Assembly (NCBI RefSeq): GCF_025195125.1 | Contig: NZ_JAMGSL010000018.1 | Location: 62,001 to 126,000 of the forward strand | Direction: 5' to 3' | DNA from: Streptomyces sp. Je 1-79 | GTDB taxonomy: Bacteria; Actinomycetota; Actinomycetes; Streptomycetales; Streptomycetaceae | Length of the DNA: 64,000 nt | Translations under genes and position numbers: made by a program | In this document: positions 57,641 to 64,000 of the stretch, one piece after another | Position numbering within the stretch: the first letter of the stretch is position 1 | Layout: the number at the start of each line of letters is the position of its first letter | The notes under the pieces: model-generated | The model's input: only the letters and a program-made list of their open reading frames with translations | What the model was told of the DNA's origin: nothing | The model's database searches: none

Positions 57641-58873
57641 CTACCGCCGCCCGATCCGGCCCGCCGACACCACCAGCCGGGCCAGCTCCGGGTGGCAGAT
57701 GTCGCTGTGTTCCCCGACCACCTCCGCCGCGTCCACGCTCACGCATCCCGTCGCCGGGACTCCGTCGCGCAGCGCCCTGGCCAGGGGCAGCGAAGGCGTG
57801 CCCGGCACCGCCTGGACGCCGTCGTGGCCGATCGCCCACCAGCGCCTGTCGCTCCCGAGCAGCGAGTCGGCGTCCCGGGCCAGGCGAGAGGCCAGGGGAT
57901 AGATCACGCGCAGCGCGGTGTCGTGGCGCGAGTAGCAGGCGACCACGGGACCGTCGACCCGCCGCTGGAGATCGCGCAGCGCCCCGCCCCGGCCCGGCTC
58001 GTGCGGCAGCCGGGCCGCGAACGCGTAGTGCGAGAAGGCCCCTTGGAGCAGCGTCACCGAGGCCACGTTCCGCGCCCCGGCGGGCAGTCCGCGCAGCGCG
58101 TACGAGACGAGCCGGGCTCCCATGCTGTGACCGACGAGGTGGATCCGCAGTCCGGGGGAGGAGCGGGCGAGTTCGCCGAGGAGCGGGCCGAGCCCCCGCT
58201 CGCCGACGGTGCCGGCGCGGCGCTTCATCGTGTAGTACGTGGCCTGGCGCAGGGCCTCCCTCGCGCCCTTCCAGTACCGCTTCAGCCGGTCGCCGAACGC
58301 CTCGCGCGGGGTCGGCACGCCCCCGGGGCCCGGCTCCGGCCCCGCCGCCTCCTCCAGCGCGTCGGTGAACATCGCGCAGACGGCCACCGGATCCGCGAGC
58401 AGGAAGTCCGGCACGTCCGGGCCGCCCTGCGCCAGGCCGTGCGAGCCGTTCGATGCGCCGGTGTCCGTCAACTCGCGTAGCAGGTCGCCGAATTCGGTGA
58501 ACGCGGCCTCGTCGTCCGGCTGCTCCCGCAGCAGGGTGGCGAGCCGGCCCACCACCGCCTCCTTGCCGGGGTGCACGGCCGCCACGGTCTCGAAGTCGGG
58601 GATCGGCTCGTCCGAGAACATCATCGACGGCCACACCACCCCCACGTACCCCACGTGCGCGTCCGCCTCCACGGCCCGCGGGAAGGGGGCGAAGAACGCC
58701 GCGTACAACCGGGTGGCCACGGAACGGGTGTTGTTCCACCCGTGGGCGAACATCACCAGATCCGTGGCCCCTTGGGCGGCCAGTGCCGCGAGCGCCTCGT
58801 GCTGCCCGGTCGCCCCGTCGCCGTCCTTGTCGAAGGTGATCTCCCGGTACGGCTCCACACTCATCCCGGCCAT
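57641..58873 (-). CDS. Alpha/beta hydrolase of unknown substrate
   Basis: The 410-residue product has an alpha/beta-hydrolase core with LVMFAHGWNNTRSVATRLY as the oxyanion region and GHSMGARLVSYAL as the nucleophile elbow. A late Asp in YSRHDTALRVIYPLA and a His near the C-terminus (EHSDICHPEL) could complete the triad. A long insertion (about 130-240) forms a lid. The domain resembles DUF900-type and serine-peptidase-like hydrolases. ATG at 58873 follows GGAGG. It converges on the LRV gene with a 1-base gap. It has no signal peptide, so it is cytoplasmic. Confidence 0.82.
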   Translation of the reverse strand: MAGMSVEPYREITFDKDGDGATGQHEALAALAAQGATDLVMFAHGWNNTRSVATRLYAAFFAPFPRAVEADAHVGYVGVVWPSMMFSDEPIPDFETVAAVHPGKEAVVGRLATLLREQPDDEAAFTEFGDLLRELTDTGASNGSHGLAQGGPDVPDFLLADPVAVCAMFTDALEEAAGPEPGPGGVPTPREAFGDRLKRYWKGAREALRQATYYTMKRRAGTVGERGLGPLLGELARSSPGLRIHLVGHSMGARLVSYALRGLPAGARNVASVTLLQGAFSHYAFAARLPHEPGRGGALRDLQRRVDGPVVACYSRHDTALRVIYPLASRLARDADSLLGSDRRWWAIGHDGVQAVPGTPSLPLARALRDGVPATGCVSVDAAEVVGEHSDICHPELARLVVSAGRIGRR

Positions 58874-59029
58874 GGTCTGCCCGTCCCTCCGCGTCGAGGA
58901 GTTGCTGAGGACAATGCTGAGGAAGCTGCTGGGGGAGTTCTTCCCGCGACAGCACCCTGCGCACGCGGAGGGACGGCCGGTTCTTCGGCACGGTCGCCGC
59001 ACCCCGGCCCGTTCGGGGCTGCCCCACCG

Positions 59030-60280
59030 TCACCGGTAGAGCAGGTACTCCTTCCGTACGGCGCGGAACGCGGCCAGGTCGGCGCCCCACGCCCCCACGA
59101 CCTCGTCCGTGTCCGCGCCCGCGTCGATCAGGGTCCGGACCCGCGTCGAGCCCGTCAGCTTGTCGATCCAGTTGTCCGGCCGCCAGGCGAAGCCGCTCCA
59201 CGAGCGCTTTGCGCTGACGAGGAGCCCGATCCCGGTCCGTACGGGGTCGAAGACCTCCCGGTCGTCCACGTGGACCTGCACCCCGCCGACCGTCTTCCCC
59301 TGGAACTTGGAGAAGGTCGGGGCGAAGTACGCCTCCCGGAAGCGCACCCCCGGCAGCTCCAGCGCGTTCGCGGCCTCCGCCCACCGCCGGTCCACGCCCT
59401 CCGCGCCGAGCAGCTCGAAGGGGCGGGTGGTGCCCCGCCCCTCGGAGAGGTTGGTGCCCTCGAAGAGACAGGTGCCGGAGTAGACGAGCGCCGTGTCCGG
59501 CGTCGGCATGTTCGGACTCGGCGGCACCCACGGCAGCCCGGTGGCGTCGAAGAAGTCGCGCCGCCTCCAGCCCGACACCTGAACGGTCGCCAGCTCCACC
59601 GGCTTCGCCAGGAACTCCCCGTTGAACAGCCGGGCCAGCTCCGCCACCGTCATCCCGTGCGCCTGCGCGATCGGCTCGCGGCCGACGAAGGTGGCGAAGG
59701 CGCGGTCGAGGACCGGGCCGAGGGCCGCCCGCCCGGTGACCGGGTTCGGCCGGTCCAGTACGACGAACCGTTTCCCCGCCAGGGCGGCGGCCACCATGCA
59801 GTCGTAGAGCGTCCAGATGTACGTGTAGAACCGGGCGCCGGCGTCCTGGATGTCGAAGACGACGGTGTCGACGCCCGACGCGGTGAAGACGTCCGCGAGC
59901 GGCTGCCCGCTCTTCAGATACGTGTCGTAGACGGGAAGTCCGGTCGCGGGGTCGTCGTAGCGGCCCTCGGAGCCGCCGGCCTGGGCCGTGCCCCGGAAGC
60001 CGTGCTCGGGGCCGAAGACCGCCACCAGGTCCACCCGGTCGTCGGCGTGCATCACGTCGACGATGTGGCGCACGTCGGAGGTGATCCCGGTCGGATTGGT
60101 GACGACGCCGACCCGCTGCCCGGCGAGCGGCGCGTAGCCGTCGGCGGCCAGCCGCTCGAATCCGGTGCGGACCCGCCGGCCGCCCCCGTGCGCCACCGCC
60201 GACGGGGCGGCCACCGCGCCCGCCCCGATCGCTCCGCCGGCGGCCAGCAGGCCACGCCTGGACAGGCTCGACAGGTTCAT
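59030..60280 (-). CDS. namZ: Exo-beta-N-acetylmuramidase NamZ-like (DUF1343)
   Basis: The 416-residue product has a Tat-type signal (SLSRRGLLAAGGAIGAGAVA) and a DUF1343 domain. This family includes Bacillus NamZ, which removes terminal N-acetylmuramic acid from peptidoglycan fragments. Visible family blocks are RVGVVTNPTGIT, VAVFGPEHGFRGTAQAG, VFDIQDAGARFYTYIWTLYD and VLDRPNPVTG. The catalytic Glu is probably the one in FGPEHGF. ATG at 60280 follows AAGGAGG. No other muropeptide recycling gene is adjacent. It likely acts in wall turnover outside the cell. Confidence 0.9.
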   Translation of the reverse strand: MNLSSLSRRGLLAAGGAIGAGAVAAPSAVAHGGGRRVRTGFERLAADGYAPLAGQRVGVVTNPTGITSDVRHIVDVMHADDRVDLVAVFGPEHGFRGTAQAGGSEGRYDDPATGLPVYDTYLKSGQPLADVFTASGVDTVVFDIQDAGARFYTYIWTLYDCMVAAALAGKRFVVLDRPNPVTGRAALGPVLDRAFATFVGREPIAQAHGMTVAELARLFNGEFLAKPVELATVQVSGWRRRDFFDATGLPWVPPSPNMPTPDTALVYSGTCLFEGTNLSEGRGTTRPFELLGAEGVDRRWAEAANALELPGVRFREAYFAPTFSKFQGKTVGGVQVHVDDREVFDPVRTGIGLLVSAKRSWSGFAWRPDNWIDKLTGSTRVRTLIDAGADTDEVVGAWGADLAAFRAVRKEYLLYR

Positions 60281-60382
60281 GCAGAAACCTCCTTGATCGC
60301 CTTCCCTGACATGGCCACGCACGCTAGCGCTCCTGACGGCCCCAGGGAACGAGGCGTGCGCAGGGGACTTTCGCCACGACAT

Positions 60383-60396
60383 ACCGACTGGTTAGT
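60383..60396. promoter_or_regulatory. TetR-type operator before the SDR operon
   Basis: ACCGACTGGTTAGT fits the fully symmetrical pattern ACYRACYRGTYRGT at every position, a pattern typical of actinobacterial TetR sites in acyl-CoA metabolism. It lies 35 bases before the SDR start. The TetR gene at the end of the same operon is the likely partner. Confidence 0.7.
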
Positions 60397-60431
60397 CTGC
60401 TCGTACTGTCACGACGGAGAGGCGGGTCTCG

Positions 60432-61196
60432 ATGAGCACGGTGCAGGGTTCCGGAGTGGTCGTCACGGGTGCGGGCGGCGGGATCGGGGCGGCCCTGGCC
60501 CGCCGGTTCGCCGCCGAGGGCGCCCGGGTCGTCGTCAACGACCTCGACCCCGACCGCACCAAGGCCGTCGCCGAGGAGATCGGCGCCACCGCCGTCCCGG
60601 GCGACGCCTCGGAGATCGTCGAGGAGGCCCGCGAGGCCCTCGGCGGCACCATCGACGTCTGGTGCGCCAACGCCGGACTCGCCTCGCCCGGCGACGCCTT
60701 CGCCGACGAGGCCGTCTGGGCCGCCGCCTGGGACGTCAACGTGATGGCCCATGTCCGCGCGGCCCGCGCTCTGCTCCCCGACTGGCTGGAGCGCGGCAGC
60801 GGCCGCTTCGTCTCCACCGTCTCCGCCGCCGGCCTGCTGACCATGGTGGGCGCGGCCCCGTACAGCGTCTCGAAGCACGGCGCGTACGCCTTCGCCGAAT
60901 GGCTCTCCCTCACCTACCGCCACCGCGGCCTCAAGGTCCACGCGATCTGCCCGCAGGGCGTCCGTACGGACATGCTCACCGCCGCCGGATCGGCCGGCGA
61001 GCTCGTCCTCGCCCCCACCGCCATCGAGCCCGAGGACGTCGCCGACTCCCTCTTCGACGCCATCGAGGCCGACCGCTTCCTGGTCCTCCCGCACGCCGAG
61101 GTCGCCGACTACTACCGGATGCGGGCGGCCGATCCCGAGCGGTGGCTCGGCGGCATGAACCACATCCAGCGCACGTGGGAGGGAGAGGGCCGATGA
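60432..61196 (+). CDS. SDR-family oxidoreductase
   Basis: The 254-residue product is a classical short-chain dehydrogenase. The cofactor motif is VTGAGGGIGAALARRF, the Asn motif is CANAGLA, the active-site Ser lies in STVSAAGLL, and the catalytic pair is YSVSKHGAYAF. A Asn-Asp after strand 2 (VVVNDLDPDRTK) favours NAD. It probably oxidises a hydroxyacyl-CoA or a related alcohol. It leads an operon with an acyl-CoA ligase gene (4-base overlap) and a TetR gene. Confidence 0.93.
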   Translation: MSTVQGSGVVVTGAGGGIGAALARRFAAEGARVVVNDLDPDRTKAVAEEIGATAVPGDASEIVEEAREALGGTIDVWCANAGLASPGDAFADEAVWAAAWDVNVMAHVRAARALLPDWLERGSGRFVSTVSAAGLLTMVGAAPYSVSKHGAYAFAEWLSLTYRHRGLKVHAICPQGVRTDMLTAAGSAGELVLAPTAIEPEDVADSLFDAIEADRFLVLPHAEVADYYRMRAADPERWLGGMNHIQRTWEGEGR

Positions 61197-62848
61197 CCCC
61201 GACCGAGTCCGGCTACGCGGCCCGGCCCTGGCTCGCCCAGCTCACCGACGCCCAGCGCGCGCCGATAGCCCCGCCGCCCACCGCGCTGCACGCCTTCCGC
61301 GCCTCCGCCGCCCGCGTCCCCGAACACCCGGCCCTCGCCTACTTCGACGGCCGGCTGACCTACCGGGAGACGGACGCGCTCTCCGACTCCGTCGCCGGAC
61401 ACCTCGCCGCCCAAGGGCTGGAGCGCGGCGACCGGGTCGCCGTCATGCTCCAGAACAGCCCCCACTTCGTCCTCGCCCTCCTCGGCGCATGGAAGGCCGG
61501 CGCCACCGTCGTCCCGCTCAACCCGATGTACAAGTCGGCCGAGGTCGGGCACGCCCTGCGGGACTCCGGAGCCGTCGCGCTGATCTGTTCCGACCGCGCC
61601 TGGGACGGCTATCTGCGGGAGACCGCCGCCGACTCTCCCGTACGGATCGCGCTCACCGCCTGTGAACGCGACCTCCAGACCCGGGACGACCCCCGCGTCC
61701 TGGCCTTCGAGCGGGTGGAGACCGGCACCGACGACCTGCTGGCCGTCGCCCGCGCCGGACACCCCGCCCCCGCCGGCCGCGAACTCACCGGCGAGGACGT
61801 GGCCCTCATCAGCTACACCTCCGGCACCAGCGGCACCCCCAAGGGCGCCCTCAACCTCCACCGGGGCATCGCCTACAACGCCGAACGCCAGCGCACCGGG
61901 CACCCCGTCCCCGAAGGCGCCGGATACTTCGCGCTCGCCCCGCTCTTCCACATCACCGGCCTGGTCTGCGAGCTCGCCGCCTGCTTCGGCAACGCGGGCA
62001 CCCTCGTCCTCGCCTACCGCTTCGACTCCGGAGTGGTCCTCGACGCCTTCCTGGAGCACCGCCCCGCGTACACGGTCGGTCCCTCCACGGCGTTCATGGC
62101 CCTCGCCGCGCACCCCGGCGCCACCCCGGACCACTTCTCCTCCTTCGCGGTCATCTCCTCGGGCGGCGCCCCGGTCCCGCCCGCGCTGGTCGAGAAGTTC
62201 CGCGCCGGCTTCGGCCCGTACATCCGCAACGGCTACGGCCTCACCGAGTGCACCGCCCCCTGCGCCGCCGTGCCGCCTGAGAAGGAGGCCCCGGTCGACC
62301 CCGCCTCCGGCACGCTGTCCGTGGGCGTCCCCGGGCCCGACACGGTCGTCCGGATCCTCGACGAGACCGGCGCCGAGGTGCCGTTCGGCGAGCAGGGCGA
62401 GATCGCGGTGCGCGGCCCGCAGGTCGTCCCCGGCTACTGGAGGCTCCCCGAGGCCACCGGCACCACGTTCCCCGACGGGGAGCTGCGGACCGGGGACATC
62501 GGCTTCATGGACACGGACGGCTGGCTCTACGTAGTCGACCGCAAGAAGGACATGATCAACGCCTCCGGCTTCAAGGTCTGGCCGCGGGAGGTGGAGGACG
62601 TCCTCTACACCCACCCGGCCGTCCGCGAGGCCGCCGTCGTCGGCATCCCCCACGCCTACCGGGGAGAGACGGTCAAGGCGTACGTGAGTCTGCGCCCGGG
62701 CAGCGCCGTCGGGCCCGACGAACTGTCCGCGTACTGCGAGCAGCGGCTCGCCGCGTACAAATACCCCCGCGAGGTGGAGATCCTGCCGGAGCTCCCCAAG
62801 ACGACAAGTGGGAAGATCCTCAGAAGGGAACTGCGTTCCCTCACGTAG
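61193..62848 (+). CDS. AMP-forming acyl-CoA synthetase
   Basis: The 551-residue product activates a carboxylic acid to its CoA thioester via an acyl-adenylate. The P-loop is YTSGTSGTPKGA and the A5 motif is NGYGLTECTAP. The A7 motif is LRTGDIGFMDTDGWLYVVDRKKDMI, and A10 is PKTTSGKILRRELR with the catalytic Lys. It resembles medium/long-chain fatty acid:CoA ligases. ATG at 61193 overlaps the SDR stop (ATGA). Its product would feed the acyl-CoA dehydrogenases and dehydrogenase genes in this region. Confidence 0.95.
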   Translation: MTPTESGYAARPWLAQLTDAQRAPIAPPPTALHAFRASAARVPEHPALAYFDGRLTYRETDALSDSVAGHLAAQGLERGDRVAVMLQNSPHFVLALLGAWKAGATVVPLNPMYKSAEVGHALRDSGAVALICSDRAWDGYLRETAADSPVRIALTACERDLQTRDDPRVLAFERVETGTDDLLAVARAGHPAPAGRELTGEDVALISYTSGTSGTPKGALNLHRGIAYNAERQRTGHPVPEGAGYFALAPLFHITGLVCELAACFGNAGTLVLAYRFDSGVVLDAFLEHRPAYTVGPSTAFMALAAHPGATPDHFSSFAVISSGGAPVPPALVEKFRAGFGPYIRNGYGLTECTAPCAAVPPEKEAPVDPASGTLSVGVPGPDTVVRILDETGAEVPFGEQGEIAVRGPQVVPGYWRLPEATGTTFPDGELRTGDIGFMDTDGWLYVVDRKKDMINASGFKVWPREVEDVLYTHPAVREAAVVGIPHAYRGETVKAYVSLRPGSAVGPDELSAYCEQRLAAYKYPREVEILPELPKTTSGKILRRELRSLT

Positions 62849-62889
62849 GACCACCCACGACGATGATCACCAGAGAGAGGCGGCGGCGC

Positions 62890-63483
62890 ATGGCCAGGAC
62901 GACGGACGGGAGCGGTACCCCCGTCCCCCAGAGGCTGCTGGCCGCCGCCACCCGGCTCTTCGCGGAGCAGGGCTACGACCGCACCTCCGTCCAGGAGATC
63001 GTGGAGGCGGCGGGCGTCACCAAGGGCGCGCTCTACCACTACTTCGGGTCCAAGGAGGACCTCCTCCAGGAGGTCTACTCCCGGGTGCTGCGGCTCCAGC
63101 AGGAGCGGCTCGACGCCTTCGCGGACGCCGACGCCCCGGTCGAGCAGCGGCTGCGCGACGCCGCCGCCGACGTCGTCGTCACCACGATCGACAACCTGGA
63201 CGACGCCTCGATCTTCTTCCGCTCGATGCACCACCTGAGCCCGGAGAAGAACAAGCAGGTACGGTCCGAGCGGCGGCGCTACCACGAGCGGTTCCGCGCC
63301 CTGATCGAGGAGGGCCAGCAGGCAGGCGTCTTCTCCTCCGCGACCCCGGCGGACCTGGTGGTGGACTACCACTTCGGCTCCGTCCACCACCTGTCCACCT
63401 GGTACCGGCCGGACGGTCCGCTGACGCCGCAGCAGGTCGCCGACCAGCTCGCCGACCTGCTGCTGCGCGCGCTCCGCCCCTGA
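62890..63483 (+). CDS. TetR regulator of the SDR/ligase operon
   Basis: The 197-residue product has a TetR DNA-binding domain (QRLLAAATRLFAEQGYDRTS, then AGVTKGALYHYFGSKEDLLQ) and a ligand domain close to those of TetR_C_17-like acyl-CoA regulators (FFRSMHHLSPEKNKQVRSER). ATG at 62890 was chosen because GAGAGG lies upstream; an in-frame ATG at 62863 adds nine basic residues. It is 41 bases after the ligase stop and probably represses its own operon through the palindrome at 60383. It ends 7 bases from the convergent acyl-CoA dehydrogenase gene. Confidence 0.93.
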   Translation: MARTTDGSGTPVPQRLLAAATRLFAEQGYDRTSVQEIVEAAGVTKGALYHYFGSKEDLLQEVYSRVLRLQQERLDAFADADAPVEQRLRDAAADVVVTTIDNLDDASIFFRSMHHLSPEKNKQVRSERRRYHERFRALIEEGQQAGVFSSATPADLVVDYHFGSVHHLSTWYRPDGPLTPQQVADQLADLLLRALRP

Positions 63484-63490
63484 GGGCCGG

Positions 63491-64000
63491 CTAGAGGTAC
63501 TTCTTCAGCTCCCGCCGCGCCAGCGACCGCTGGTGGACCTCGTCCGGGCCGTCCGCCAGCTTCAGCGTGCGCGCGGCGGCCCAGAGTTCGGCCAGTGGGA
63601 AGTCCTGCGAGACCCCGCCCGCGCCGTGCACCTGGACGGCCTTGTCGAGGATGTCGACCACCGCGCGCGGGGTCGCGATCTTGATGGCCTGGATCTCCGT
63701 GTGGGCACCCCGGTTGCCGACGGTGTCCATCAGCCAGGCCGTCTTGAGGACGAGCAGCCGCAACTGCTCGACCGTCACACGGGCGTCGGCGATCCAGTTC
63801 TGGACCACACCCTGCTGGGCGATCGCCTTGCCGAAGGCGGTACGGGAGACGGCCCGGCGGCACATCAGCTCGATCGCCCGCTCGGCCATGCCGATCAGCC
63901 GCATGCAGTGGTGGATCCGGCCGGGGCCGAGCCGGGCCTGGGCGATGGCGAAGCCGCCGCCCTCCTCGCCGACGAGGTTCGAGGCCGGGACACGGACGTC
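63491..64000 (-). CDS. Acyl-CoA dehydrogenase, C-terminal part (gene continues beyond window)
   Basis: The frame is open to the end of the window, so the 5' part of this leftward gene is missing; 169 residues are visible. The FAD block VPASNLVGEEGGGFAIAQAR and the region FGKAIAQQGVVQNWIADARV are present. The end PDEVHQRSLARRELKKYL, with VHGAGGVSQDFPLAELWAAAR before it, is typical of the AcdA/ACAD10-11-like long-chain subfamily. It performs the FAD-dependent first step of acyl-CoA oxidation. It is convergent with the TetR gene with a 7-base gap. Confidence 0.93.
   Translation of the reverse strand, partial: DVRVPASNLVGEEGGGFAIAQARLGPGRIHHCMRLIGMAERAIELMCRRAVSRTAFGKAIAQQGVVQNWIADARVTVEQLRLLVLKTAWLMDTVGNRGAHTEIQAIKIATPRAVVDILDKAVQVHGAGGVSQDFPLAELWAAARTLKLADGPDEVHQRSLARRELKKYL

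Overview
The window is chromosomal DNA of a Streptomyces-like actinomycete. It is very GC-rich, uses many GTG starts and 4-base stop/start overlaps, and encodes secreted proteases, lipases and a chitin/cellulose-active oxygenase, together with many TetR, GntR, ArsR and MerR regulators. From memory (not checked here), dnaE2, hmgA and soxR occur in this same order in Streptomyces coelicolor (about SCO1739 down to SCO1697), so this looks like conserved core chromosome. I saw no transposase, integrase, phage gene, CRISPR array, rRNA or tRNA. About 60 protein genes are supported, two of them cut by the window edges.

Layout. 0-6.2 kb: a DUF1684 remnant, a streptogrisin-B-type protease, a membrane protein, then leftward genes for a hydrolase, a VOC protein, an acetyltransferase and an ABC-2-like membrane protein. 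6.3-11.2 kb: dnaE2 and an ImuB-like Y-family relative behind a near-consensus LexA box, forming an SOS mutagenesis cassette. 11.4-13.3 kb: a secreted lipase facing a sortase-anchored AA10 oxygenase. 13.5-17.7 kb: a CitB-type response regulator divergent from tctCBA. 17.8-21.4 kb: a secreted DUF6299 protein, a DUF402 protein, a tandem acetyltransferase, a GntR regulator and an AAA ATPase. 21.4-24.1 kb: two glycosyltransferases coupled to a polysaccharide deacetylase. 24.7-30.4 kb: a GDSL lipase, a Ser/Thr kinase, a small basic protein, a CoA-transferase and a stand-alone type ISP C-terminal domain protein. 30.6-32.8 kb: a HutC-type GntR regulator and hmgA. 32.9-37.3 kb: a coupled three-gene envelope operon (beta-helix membrane protein, cupredoxin lipoprotein, polytopic membrane protein). 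37.3-42 kb: TetR, a molybdopterin oxidoreductase and a CitMHS citrate transporter. 42.2-44.6 kb: an Asn/Gly-rich surface protein, a class F sortase and a DUF3574 protein. 45-51.3 kb: an aldehyde/alcohol dehydrogenase operon, an EamA exporter, ArsR, TetR and an acyl-CoA dehydrogenase. 51.3-53.4 kb: YiaA/B, TetR, MaoC and SoxR. 53.5-60.3 kb: an RNA ligase, a BKACE-family protein, a zinc-ribbon protein, a leucine-rich-repeat-variant protein, an alpha/beta hydrolase and the muramidase namZ. 60.4-64 kb: an SDR, an acyl-CoA ligase, TetR and an acyl-CoA dehydrogenase.

How the genes fit together. The right third is dominated by acyl-CoA and aldehyde catabolism under TetR control. Three probable operators can be read directly: a 17-bp site shared by the aldehyde dehydrogenase operon and the TetR/acyl-CoA dehydrogenase intergenic region 5.4 kb away; an 18-bp identical site in front of a TetR gene and its MaoC neighbour; and a perfect ACYRACYRGTYRGT palindrome before the SDR/ligase/TetR operon. 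A second theme is low-complexity expansion. Gly-, Pro- or Ser-rich insertions interrupt otherwise conserved proteins (DnaE2, a TetR, the CitMHS transporter), and 16-bp and 24-bp tandem repeats fill leader regions. The best candidates for undescribed biology are the three-gene beta-helix/cupredoxin/membrane operon, the sortase F pair without a recognisable sorting signal, and the orphan RNA ligase.
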